From NCBI GenBank assembly GCA_013396915.1, contig VWZL01003406.1:65078-129077 (forward strand): a stretch of 64,000 bases of DNA, given 5' to 3'. Position 1 is the first letter of the stretch. Each line of letters starts with the position of its first letter. Positions 27,196 to 38,589 of this stretch are shown here, piece after piece. A program made the position numbers and the translations under genes. This DNA is from Stercorarius parasiticus (taxonomy: Eukaryota > Chordata > Aves > Charadriiformes > Stercorariidae). Below the pieces are notes generated by a model. The model did no database searches, was not told the origin of the DNA, and was given only the letters and a program-made list of their open reading frames with translations.

Positions 27196-29461
27196 GCCAA
27201 AAATCTCATTATCTTGAAGATCTCTTTCATAATGTCCCTAAATTCTCTTTTTTCAGGCTGCTCATATAGCATTTGATTACCCTGTTCTCATCCCAATCCA
27301 TTCTTGCTTTTTTGGAGGAGGAGGGAATAAGACTTTCCATGGTGAGTGTTTCAGTTGACTAGTTTTCTAAAGAGCTTATTCATTTGAATTGCCACACTTT
27401 ATCCTAATTAGTATGTGATAATTAATTTTTAGTGACTGATGTCAAAGTTTTACACTAAAGCCTATCTGTCCTAATCCCTCATCTTCTTCACCTAGTTGCT
27501 TTCATAGAACTCTTGCATTAATTGCACTGCATAGTAACTAATCCATTTAATATAAACTGAAAAATTTTCCTTAGAGTTGGATCAGATCCATAACAGAAAA
27601 AAATGTTTTCTTTTCTTGTCATATTCATGACTTAACAAAATTGGTTTGAAAATGGAAAGATGTGGACAAAAATATAAATAGGATTATCTGTCTCAGGAAC
27701 CCAAATACAAGCAAGAGTTATTGCAAGATGGAAAGAAGACTGCTCTCATTTGAATTTCAAGCAAGGTGAGTGAACAAGTGTAAAATGCTCAGAGTTCTAA
27801 CCCATGAGCCTACGTTCAAAGCTTTTCAGATCAAGCCAGCATTGTGTGACCATTTATGCCAAAAAGCAAAATTATATTTCTAGTCCATTCATGAATCATT
27901 TTGCCTAGGGAGGAAATAAATCTTCCCCGTAAAAACAGATATTGTAGTGAACTATTTATATTATATTAGCATAAAAAATCTACAGATGGTATGCTTTGGA
28001 AGAACATGGATTAATTTGATTATTTGCTGTGAACGCTTTTGTTAAAGTAAAATGAATGTGCAAAGAGTATCAGAGCTGTGATCCGTCTGGTCAAAGCAAA
28101 ATTTATGTCAAACTAGGGATTTAAGAATCATTATTTCTATTCATATTTAAACTGGTTAGAGTCTTACTAGGAAGCAACATTTGTAAGGGTAAAATGTTTT
28201 AATTTTCCAGTTCTTCTATAATGAAACTTCAGGTCACAAAATAACACAAATCAAAACTGTTAAAAATTATATAGGATATATCGACTTTTTAATCCCCCCC
28301 AACAGAATTAATATAAGTATTGTGTACAAATAAATGCCACTGTTCTGATGGAGTACTGTGGTCCTTACAAGAATAAAGACTAAATCTACCCTATTAACTC
28401 CTACAGTTCTTTAACTTAACCCTTAATTAATTTTGTATTCCAGGCTATTGGTTCTTATCTACAAGAAAACGACGCAAAAGTTGTTCACTCCTACCAGCAC
28501 AAACCCTAGCCTTAGTGGCTGATTAAGGAATGGCTTATCCTACTTCTCAAGTAGGTAGACTATGGGGCTATTATCTAACATCAAGATATGGCTGAGCCAT
28601 TGCTATAGCTATGGTTCAGTACTGCAGGAACTGACAGATTCTGTTTATTGAGGTTTAGTGATGGCTTATACCAGATCTGCATTTCTGGGATAAGATTTTC
28701 AGGACTGAATCAATCTCACTGTTTTTTAGGACAAAAAAATAAAAGAGTTGTAATATAGTTAACGTTCTGAAACTAAAATCAAAATCATAAATAAGATATC
28801 TAATAAGGTATCTTGAACACATTGACTCTGTTATACTTACTTCCCCTGCTTCACTTGTCTTAAGTCTTTCCACCATTTACTTTGGGTCTGGTATCTCTGT
28901 GTGCTGTTCTCTTCTCATACAGAATAACTCCAGTCACACGTCAGTGTCACTCTCTGCATTCTAGGTTGAATGATGATGCCAGCAACGATTTCAAAGTTGG
29001 AGAGAACAATGCGGCATTACATGTTTTGCAATTGAGTGTGAAAGATGTGGCATGGAAAATTTTGGCGAAGTAATCAGTGTTTTATGTGTAACTTGAAACT
29101 GTGATTAGAATATGACAAATAGATAAAAAAGTAGTACTGAATGAGACCATGGGTATGTAATACTTATCAAGTGGTAAAGCTGGCTCACCAAGTCCTTTAC
29201 TTTGATCCAATCTGCCCATTGTTCCCATTGTGTCCCAAGGCTGCCACAACTACGGTGGTATAACTGCTTGTAAAGTAAACATCAAAAACTTTTGAGTTTC
29301 TGTCTGTGGGCTTTATAACCCAGTTCACTATGGTGATTCAGCTCAGAGTATTGTATCAGTACAAGTCACAGTACCACAACTGCTGCACAGGAGTGGGTAC
29401 AAGTGACAAAGGATAGATGCATCTTAATTTATCTCACCACCAAAAAATAAGTGTACCATGA
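27196..29461. other. AT-rich stretch, nothing recognised
   Basis: There are no frames above about 75 codons with recognisable content, no CR1 tail and no LTR edges. A short C run occurs near 28,295. Confidence 0.5.
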
Positions 29462-31190
29462 CAACCAGAAAGGAGGAGAGCACTGAATTTAAGCTACCCT
29501 CAAATGAATTTTATACACAGAAAGGTTCTTATTGCATACCTATAATCAATAAAAAATATTTTCACTACCAGTTTGCCTGAAGTTAACCTGTATTCTTCTC
29601 ATATGCTGTACTACTATTGCTTTTCGGTTTTTACACTCCAACATTTCTGTCATTCTTTTCACCATCTTCAATCTATTCTTCACTTTTAGTGTCTTCACTA
29701 TTTTCAGGTTTTTCTTTGTACTCATATCATCCTCTATTCCATCCATGGAATCTAAAATACAGTATTTCTTAAAACCATTAGCTACAAGTTCGTGATTTAT
29801 CTGATCTGGTGGTTTCTTAATATAGTGACAGAGCAGTTCTGCACCATTCCGTAGTTTTCCAGTAGAAGCTAGAGCATGATCCCTGCCATAGTCACTCTGA
29901 GCATGAAGACTTCAAGTGGTCTTTAAAGGGTTCATTCACTACTACATGAAGAGTTTTGATGTCATTCCTCTTTATATAACCCCAAGATCAATATTAATTT
30001 TCTTGGCAATATCGCTCACAGCAAGCGTTAAGTGACCTTTGAACGCATCTAGGACAAGGATTCTTCTTTTTCTTAACAGCACACGTGGTCTACTGATCCA
30101 AATGGTGTTCATCCAATCCTTCATTAAATCTGTAGACATCCATCCTTGGTTTTGACACCTCACGATTATTCCAGTAGGCAGCTATTCCTTCAGCATTGCT
30201 TTATGCTTCCATATCACATATGGTAGCAATATTACACCATCTGTTAACACTGCCAACATTACTGTATCGTGCATTTTTTCATCCATCAAAGCTTTGACGG
30301 TGGTAGATTTTGTACCTATTTTTTCAATGCTATGATGGATGGCAGGTCAATGTAAGCCAGTTGTCTTGTTTGGCTCAGCAGATAATGAAATAAAGGGACA
30401 GATCCAGGCAAATTCTGAAGTTCTTTGCCACAAGCAAAAAAGATTATGTTGTATCATTTGAACACAACACCACTCACTGGTCTTGAATTCTTGCTGTGAA
30501 AAGTTTTGTACTTGTGCTGGTTCTTGATCTTTACGTTTAATCATTTCCCATCTATTTGGGTTTCCATCTTTTCTTTGACTATACACAAATTATACAACTT
30601 TGTTCTCCCTCTCCATGGCCGTGTCCTCTTCTAGGTCCAATTGGGCATCAATTTAGTGCATAAAAGCTTCTATTTTGATTTTTTCAATATTCTCACATTT
30701 TCTTCTACCATTATATTTCTTCTAAGCCTCACAGCTGTTAATTGTTTCTGCACACAATATCACCATTAGTTGAAAATTTGTGTCATATCCTCTCCCTATA
30801 CCTTTTAGTACATTTCCTTTTATATTCATACCTCTCATCTCCAGAACAGCTGCCATTTCACAGTTGAATTATAAGATTCAGGGAGATTCATAAAACCGCC
30901 AGAAATGCCAGTGGGATTCTCTGAGCTACAGCAGGTCACACAGCTGCACCAGTGAGGGAGTGAGGAAAGCAGCAGTAATCATGGACTCTCTCTATGCCAC
31001 CTTAGTCCCTCTGGGCATATTTGTGTTTCTTTATCACTATGCAACCCCCCACACTGCACAGTCATATTGCACTTCAACCTGAAAGGAAGATGAACCTGAA
31101 TTTAAGACAAACCCTGATTTTTAAGTTGAACTATTTGGAAAGAAAGCCTCATCTTCCTCTAGGCACATACAGTATATATTGAGTCGAGGC
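29462..31190 (-). mobile_element. Decayed pogo/Tigger-type DNA transposon
   Basis: The stretch contains a pogo-superfamily transposase reading frame on the minus strand (see the pseudogene entry). It is flanked by two related segments of about 35-40 bases in the same orientation, at 29,462-29,501 and 31,075-31,116; they share caacc, gaaagga and ctgaatttaag in register. I read these as subterminal repeats of the element. I could not identify terminal inverted repeats or a TA target duplication, so both ends are approximate. The sequence cagtatatattgagtcgag near 31,170-31,188 resembles a pogo-type terminus, but its orientation does not fit simply. DNA transposons are a minor class in bird genomes, so a copy with this much transposase is notable. 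Confidence 0.75.
29546..30856 (-). pseudogene. pogo/Tigger-like transposase pseudogene
   Basis: Read right to left from a possible ATG at 30,856. The first part (to about 30,600) resembles the N-terminal helix-turn-helix of this family (YDTNFQLMVILCAETINSC), then come QRKDGNPNRWEMIK and FKTSEWCCVQMI, which match the CENP-B-type DNA-binding region ending in 'FKAS.GWC..FM'. The catalytic region is clear: DTVMLAVLTDGVILLPYVIW, then LPTGIIVRCQNQGWM and LMKDWMN, then RRILVLDAFKGHLT with the second catalytic Asp, then INIDLGVI. The third acid position, in the 'D-V-V-V-N-x-P-F-K' block at about 29,900-29,930, reads His. The C-terminus retains FKKYC and DSMDGIEDD. From about 30,586 to 29,972 almost everything lies in one frame with two stops; frameshifts lie on both sides. 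The usual role is cut-and-paste transposition at TA sites. This copy cannot encode an active enzyme. The nearest domesticated relatives that I know are POGK-, TIGD- and JRK-type genes. Confidence 0.8.
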
Positions 31191-32984
31191 ATCATTGGAG
31201 TCCGTGATAGGATAAGGAAAATCAAACGTGAAGCTTTAAATTATTAAATACCTTCCTGTAGTCCAGCTCCTGAAGGTTGAATGAAAGGTTACCTAAATGT
31301 CTGTAGTGCAAAAAAAAAAATAAAATAAGAGGTAAGCCCACCTTTGAGGTCCTTAGGATGAAGAGAATGGAGAGAAGAAGTTGCAAATTGACTGGCAACA
31401 GATGACATAACTTAGAGCTTCAGCATGCGCTGAAGTCCTTAGGTATCTTCAAATGGTAATATAATTTGTTTGAATCACCATAGAAGTTAATAACAGTTCT
31501 AGCTACACCAGCTATTTAAACAGCATAATTGAGGTTGAACTAAAGGTCCTGTCTTGTCTACGTTCTGCAAAGTTTAACTCATCTACTTTTACTGAAAGTC
31601 AGCAAAAGTGAGAGATAAGGAAGAGAAGGCGGCATATATATTTTGTGTGAGTATCAAGCAAATAGATACATTAAATATTTTGTGATGAGACTGGAAGCTA
31701 TCAAAAAAGTGAGGAGTTCTTAGCAAATCAAAGCAAGAGGTTTCCATAATGTATTTTTTTTTTCTGAGTGTAATAAGCAAACCTTTTATTTTAAACTAAA
31801 GCTGATGATTTGCCTCTCTTCAGATGTCTTCTTCAATCAAATGTGCCTTATCTGATGATTAGATTTATAGTGAGGTTTTTACTCTCTCTTATGGTTTGGA
31901 GACTGAATCTGTCACATCTTTCACAGAGACATATTGCACTTAAAAAGACTACTGGTATTTGATCTATCCTTGGGAAAGATCAAAGATACAATAACCTGCA
32001 TATTTGCTCCATTAAAACACTTCAGTATCTTTCTGGCCCTTGCATACACAGTAAAATCTCTTTATCGTCATTAAGAATTCAGCCTTATTACATAAAAGAT
32101 ATAGCCCTGTCTCTTAGCTGTTATGATACTTATTTGAGTTTGAACATATGGTCTATTCTTCATACCAATATGATACAGACAGCCTTTGGAGATTTCTCTT
32201 CTTCTTTTGTCCTTCCAAAGAAATAGAAGGCATAGAAAAAGACAACAGTAAAAAGAGCTTACTGGACATTAATAACAACATGAAGTATAAAGCTCTATCA
32301 GGTCTGCTAGTAGTCAGTTCTCTATTTATAGACTGGATGTCAGAGGTGTATCCCTCTGTTTTGAATAATTGTTAATAGTACAGACTTTGAGAGAATGAGC
32401 TGTCAAAAAAGAAAATGTTTCACTGGTTTGGAAAGACAGAGCCCAGCTTTGGTTTGTCCTTTTTAAAGCTTCTGCCTTCTTTCTTTCTTTTTTTTTTTTG
32501 AGAAAGTGTCATCGATGGCAGTTAATGCCTAATGTGTCAACGTTGCCAAGTAACAGGCCAGAGATGTGTCAGTGAAGGCTGTTTCTACGAGAGGAATTCA
32601 GTAGGTTACAGTTTCAAATACTTGGAAATAAACTCACCCCTGTGTCCCTCTCTCTTTTTTTTAAACAAAAAAAAAATATTTGTGCTCTAACCAATGAAAA
32701 TTAATGTAGCCAAACAAAGGATACAGTACATGCTTAAGACACAGGTCTAAAAATGGTAGCTGTGCTAATAGTTTGTGTTGGTTCTAAATCTTAAAAACAG
32801 TGGAATAATTAACATAACATACAGTTGCAATATCCAGAAATTAATGTCTGATGGAAAAATGACTTGAGCATATCATAGTTTCCTGTGACGTTACTTGGAT
32901 TAAAGAGGGGTTATAAGCCAAGTGTGAGCTTAATTGATGAATCAATTTTAAAAGAGCAGAATTTGATAGGGTAGAATAACAAGG
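31191..32984. other. AT-rich stretch, nothing recognised
   Basis: Contains A-rich runs (31,312-31,326), a (TTTC)n/T tract near 32,477-32,500 and no readable frame with known content. Confidence 0.5.
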
Positions 32985-33425
32985 TGTTAAGAAATTGCCA
33001 GTGTGAATTTGTTAGGAAGAAATCAAGTCAAACCAGTATAATGTTTTTCTTTTTTTCTTTTCACAGTCTGAGAACTGACTTGGTCAACAGTGGGGAAAGC
33101 TGTAGACGTGACACCTTAGGAACCACTGCTTTTTTGACACTGACTTTGTTGATTCATGACTTACTGTCAGGCTGCATAAGGGGAGTTTTGCAGTGGTCTG
33201 TACTGGACAAGATAGCAGTCAATATCTCCATTAGTGCTTTTCATTATGGAATAAAGTGTTTCCTTATAAAATCCAATGGGAATGTTTGCAAGCATTTTGG
33301 AGGGCAGGATTAGAATTCACAGTGTTCTTGATAGACTGGAGAAACAGACTGAAATCAATAGGATAAAATTCAATAAGGAATAAAGACAAGTATGAAGTAC
33401 TACACGCAGGAAAGTAGAATCAAAT
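32985..33425 (+). mobile_element. Very old CR1 fragment (reverse transcriptase region)
   Basis: Although heavily mutated, the + strand follows CR1 ORF2 in order. QCEFVRKKSSQTSIMFFF corresponds to the 'QHGF..GKSC.TNL..F' block, and LVNSGES to 'LVDSG'. A frameshifted stretch around 33,100-33,150 retains TTTGACAC-like remnants of the catalytic region, and GVLQWSVLDK corresponds to 'GVPQGSVLGP'. Then follow remains of the FADDTK segment (about 33,265-33,300), and cttgatagactggagaaa...aaattcaataagg corresponds to the 'DLDRLE.W...KFNK.KC' block. The order and spacing of five blocks make chance unlikely. Divergence is far above that of the other CR1 copies here. There is no 3' tail. Confidence 0.7.
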
Positions 33426-35349
33426 CTCTCCCAAGCAAAATTACTTCAGTGCAGAATTAAAGAATTAAATCGTAAAATTCAGCAGTAGTTCCTTCCAGAG
33501 GACCATTTGCTTGTTTGGCATTAATCTGTGTATCCTCTTGCCGTGATTTATGATGAGCAGTCTTTCTGATTAAGGACATTCCAACGAAAGGCAAAGTACA
33601 TTAGGTTGAACTCTTTGCTAACAGCTCTGTAACTACCAAGAAAGACCACATGTCTGGCCAATATGGCCAGGACAGTTTTAGATCCATCCAAGCTTGAACT
33701 GCATGGAGAGACCTTAAATTGAGTACTTCTAAGAAGTGTGCCAGAGTAAACCACCGATGATTTATGTATGAAGCAGCTAAATTAGGAAACCTGGATCTTT
33801 GCTGTGTATCTGGCCAAGAATGTGCTCTGTATACAGAGATGACATTCAGAGTATTGCAGGCCTAAATTTTCATGAGATTTAAATTTATTTTATGTCAAGC
33901 CACAATTGGATTTACCGATACTTTTCCTAGGCTTTACAAAAAAAAGTGGTGCCTACCATCTGAAACATACAGTAGAGCATGTATTTTGGAAAGCAGGTTA
34001 CAAGCTTATTTCAATGCACTGTGAGTATGCATGTCTGCCTACTGTAAAAAGTATCACCAAGGGAATAGGACAAAAGGGCAAAACCAGAAATAATACACAC
34101 AGAAGTTTTACTGAAAACTAGTAAATTCCATGCATGCTACCCTTGCAACAGGCTGCCTACCTACCTCTAACATCCTTTAATTATTTTTTTTTCCTTCCTT
34201 TCCCTAGCAGTGTTCCTCATTAGCATCTTGCTAGAAATGAGGATTATTACCTTTTTTGAATGTGGTAAATGGCACTTTCTGCTAAAAGATGCTAAAATTA
34301 TATAAATTCATAACATATAAATTAATAACATAAAAATACTTTGGAAAAAATAAAGTATTATTAAAACTTGCATGGATGAAACCAATGTTTTCAGTATTTT
34401 CCCCAATTTTAAAAATGAGAATGACTAAGGTGGAACACCTCATAACTTGGTTCAGACTTTTTATTTGTCTTTAGGTTATGTACATTCAAGTCTCAATTTG
34501 CCTAACCCAGAGAAATTATATTCTTGAATTTTTCATGGTTTAGAGTGTTTCCTTTGTTTGAGCTTTGGGTAGTGGGCTTTTTTTCATCTTTATACTGCCT
34601 TCTCTCCGTTTTCAATATGCACCTGTGCAAAGCTGTAATAAGAAAAAGCACAAACAAAATCTGCCTGGAAACCTCGGTAAGTTTGCATACCTTTTCTTCT
34701 GATAAATCATTTCTCAGTATTGAGGGAGGGGAGGAGGCAAAACCCAAGTTTTATTTATCTCTTCTGCTTACCTAAGTCTTGGACCCTAATATTAAAGAAA
34801 AAAATCGTTTTCACAAATGGGATAAACTGAAGTGATCTAGAGCAGGGTTAGTATTAGCCATATGCAAAGTAAATAACTACCTCAATTGACAGTACCTGTT
34901 TTGGCTATGCTAGAGGAGGTGGAAGTTATTTCTGTTAGCAGTGAGTGTAACCCGGACAATCACTTGTTGCCGCTTTCTTGCAGCGGTCTCTGTTGCTGTT
35001 GATGTTCCTGATGGACTCACAAGAAAGCTTGCAGTAAGCAACAGAGCCAAACTCCTGTGTCTTCTTCCACTGTCTCATCTTCAAACTCTGTCTCCCCTAT
35101 GCTCCCAGCTCCCCACCATACTTTCTCTTAGCCTCCACTGTCCTTACCTAACACTCATCACTAACATCAGCCACCCACAGAAAAAAACACTTTGCACTCC
35201 CTTTTTCCTATCTGCAGCCCAACTAAAGCCTTACTAGCCCCTTCTAGTGCCACATAAGTCATCTCACAAAAACTGCTCTGAAATTCTTACTGACTAAATG
35301 GGCAGCCTTGCTTTTTTACTTCCCCCATTATAATCAGACTAATGGCATA
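33426..35349. other. Unique stretch, nothing recognised
   Basis: Includes a 15-bp tandem duplication (tataaatt[c/a]ataaca at 34,301-34,330) and a pyrimidine-rich segment at about 35,040-35,240. Short frames here have no recognisable domain. Confidence 0.5.
34301..34330. repeat. 15-bp tandem duplication
   Basis: Two 15-bp units, tataaattcataaca and tataaattaataaca, lie head to tail with one mismatch. Confidence 0.8.
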
Positions 35350-35886
35350 TGTGGCTTTGACCCTGGTCAACAGATAAGCCCCCACCCACCTGCTCACTCC
35401 CTCCCTCCACAGCTGAATGGGGGCAAATATCAGAAGAAAAAAAAAAGTGAGAAAAACTCATGGGTCAAGATAAAGAGAGTTTGATAAGTGAAGCAAAGCT
35501 GTGTGCACAAGCAGAGCAAATTAAGACCTTTATTCACTATTTGGTTTTGGCAGGCATATGTACAGCCAGTTCCTGGAAAGCAGGACCTCAGCATGTGTAA
35601 TGGTTACTTGGGAAGATGAAAGCCACAACCACAAACGTTCCCCCTTCCTCCTCCTTTCCTTGAGCTTTTGTGGCTGACTAAAACGTCATATGGCATGGTT
35701 CAGCGCTCCTGGCCATGTCCACTCCCAGCTTCTTTCCCACTCCTAGCCTAGTGCCTTTGAGGAAGGCAGAGGTAAAAAGAAAAGGCCTTGATGCTGTGCA
35801 AGCACTGCTCAGTAATAGCTAAAATATTGGTGTGTTACCAACACTGCTTTAGTCACAAATTCAGAACACAGCACCATACAGCCTGC
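35350..35886 (-). mobile_element. Solo ERV LTR, 5' end missing
   Basis: Read on the minus strand, this matches a common neoavian LTR as I remember it. A 5' region includes tgactaaagcagtgttggta; then come gcacagcatcaaggcctttt, an ATGACGT-type (CRE-like) site (+ strand 35,683-35,689), a GAAGGGGGAACGTTTGTGG-like segment, a U5 segment with caaactctctttatcttgac, and an end near gggtcaaagccaca at 35,350. The usual TATA segment is mutated (ccacaaaagctc). The normal 5' terminal sequence that precedes 'gctgtatggtgctgtg' is missing, because the sequence switches directly to a CR1 at about 35,886. No internal retroviral sequence is present. The family name is not assigned. Confidence 0.65.
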
Positions 35887-36285
35887 ATCTGAGGGAGCTC
35901 CTGGGGTTGTTTAGCCTGGAGAAAAGGAGGCTGAGGGGAGACCTTATTGCTCTCTACAACTATCTGAAAGGAGGTTGTAGCAAGGCAGGGGGTGGTCTCT
36001 TCTCCCAGGTAACAAATGATAGGACAAGAGGAAATGGCCTCAAGTTGCTCCAGGGGAGGTTTAGATTGGATATTAGGAAAAATTTCTTCACCGAAAGGTT
36101 TATCAAGCATTGGAACAGGCTGCCCAGGGAAGTGGTTGAATTGTCATCCCTGGACGTCTTTAAAAGACGGGTGGACGTGGTGCATAGGGGCATGGTTTAG
36201 TGTTGGTTTTGTCAGTGTTAGGTTAATGTCTGGACTCAATGATCTTAAAACTCCACTCTAACCTTGACGATTCTATGATTGTATG
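35887..36285 (+). mobile_element. CR1 LINE 3' fragment
   Basis: Begins at atctgagggagctcctggg, inside the ORF2 C-terminal coding region, and continues through [40 protein letters not shown] and [20 protein letters not shown] (frame 35,907-36,200). The 3' UTR follows, with the octamer tail gattctatgattgtatg at 36,269-36,285. It is the only comparatively young CR1 here on the + strand. The open frame from 35,907 to 36,200 is uninterrupted, suggesting a fairly recent copy. It is inactive because of 5' truncation. Confidence 0.93.
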
Positions 36286-38554
36286 TCACTAGGGAGTGTG
36301 GATTGACCTCTGGCTTGAAGTTTGAAAGTTCAGAGTGAAAGTTCACAGCAGCTCAAAACAAAACGGTGGAAAATTTAGGATTATATTAAGAGAACTGTCA
36401 TTTCTGCATTACCAATGCCTTACGAAAAATCTGATTATCATTGCCAACTTTATCCGCTTCAATGAAACTCTTTCTAATTTCCTTTTTATATTCTTCTAAA
36501 TGGTAGTACCTCAATTTTAAGGTATAATTATGAAAGAAAATAGAATATGTTTATGAAAAGCACATTATTAAAGGTAAAAATAAATATTAGGCTAATATAT
36601 GAAGGAAACTGCTGGTTTGATTTCCCAATTTAGCTTCAAAAACTGACAGGATATCTCTGTCAGCAAACAAAAACATGGTGGAAGTCAGTTTATTTACTAT
36701 TCCACTCTATTTCCATAGATACAATATGAATATGGTATGTACTGAACAATACGTTCAAATTAATGGCAAATAATAACTACTCCCGTCTTTTTCAAATATT
36801 CAAAAATGTATTACAATAACATTTTAACACCTCTTTGTGGAAATAAAAGATTTGCCACTGATATTTCAAATGCAGTCATACACTCAATGACCACTTACTA
36901 TGCTTTCATTCCAATTTCCTTTGAAATTTACAGGAATATCGTACCATTGAGTAAAGAAGGGCAATTTTTTACTACTTTAGCTAATGCTAAAATGAAGTTG
37001 TTCTCAATTGGCATTGCTGATCATTCTCCATTAAGGAAAACAGAACTTAAAAAGTAAAGGCAGCACTTTGCTGGGGAGCATGCAACGTCTTCTCTTATTC
37101 ACAGTGCAAATTGGATTCAGCCTTCACTGCAATGGCGTGAAAAGAGATAATTCGTTGAAACTGGAGTACTTAGAAAAGTGGAAAGAATGATGAGGACAGA
37201 AGATATAGGTTTTCTTTCCTAGTACAATTTCATCACAGGTAGCTAGTCTCTTTCTGATTCAACTGCCAGGATTTCCAGGAGTCAGTAATTATGCTAGTGT
37301 GTTCAGATAGCTGTCTGAACATCTAAAATCTAGAATCAAACCAATGAACCCACAGTACTTTAAAAAGCCACTTGAAACATTCTTTTTTTTTCTGTTATAC
37401 TTGATCATTCCAGCCATCATTAGCTTTTGCTTCCTATAGTTATCTAAATGGTAAGGAAAATTGGCCAAGTTTCTTTTTTAGTTCCTGCAATAGTGCAGTG
37501 TTTAAGAAAGTTTTGAATAATTACTTCACTTTCTACCAAATTCAATTATTTCCCCCAATAAAATTGTATCTTTTCATCTTTCACAACACAAAGGAGTTAC
37601 AACAATGCTTACCCACCCTTCTGTATCAAGCACGATCTTTATACTGATGGGGATTTCCTCTCTGACCCACATATAGTGAATAAAGCAGTATTTAGTATTC
37701 TGAAAGCCATACCGCCATAACCCTTGAAAAGGCTGCCAGTATATGGTACAACAAAATGTAATGATGAGCAAAACAGCTCATTAGCATTTTCTTTTCATGT
37801 TTAGTGTATTCCCTTTCAAATAACTATAATGCATAATAGTTGCGTATCACAGCTGGACTTTCAAGTCAGCTATTACAAAATCAGCAAGTGCTTTGAAAAC
37901 CATGGCTTCCCATGCCTAACCGAGTCCATATTCTCGGTTGTGTTTGTATTAATTGTCATGGCACTTTAAGTACAGTATTTAGTCTCAGAAAATGTTCTGT
38001 AATCAGTCAACCCTCATGGCTCTTCAGAGCCTGAGGTGCATATAGCCTCCCTGAATAAAGACGAGGACAGCTACTGTCCAGATGGCTGCTCTGTGTCCTG
38101 GGAAGAGGATCTATGAGTTCCCTCCTGTCATGTCCACACTGTCCTTAGGGCCTTCAGTGTTCTCACTCTGACTAACATTATTATTGCACTGTAGAACAAG
38201 GGAAAAAGCTTCAGATGACACAGGGACTGCTTCCTTCTCCCTCAATGCAGCCTTTTCTCTCAGGAGCTGATTGGTCCCCATCAGTAGAAAGGTGGAATTT
38301 CATTATTCAGCTTAGTAGTGAAATGATGAAGGGGGTATTCTGTAACATTAATATCTGCAGATTGAAAAAAGCTTAAAGTATGGGCTTTTCTGCTGAACTT
38401 CCATGTTAGAAACACTCTGTCGGGCCTGCTCCCCAGCATTACATATTGGGAGGAGCAACTGCAGGGTGCCAACAAGCAACCTGCACATCAGCCCTTCAGG
38501 CTTTGCTATTTCAATTCAATTATCTTAATAAATACAGATCTCATAATTAATAGG

Positions 38555-38589
38555 ATCTCAAAATCTTTCTCCAACAAAGATTTTGAGAT
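38555..38589. repeat. Perfect 14-bp inverted repeat (hairpin)
   Basis: atctcaaaatcttt at 38,555-38,568 and its exact complement aaagattttgagat at 38,576-38,589 are separated by the 7-base loop ctccaac. Confidence 0.9.
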
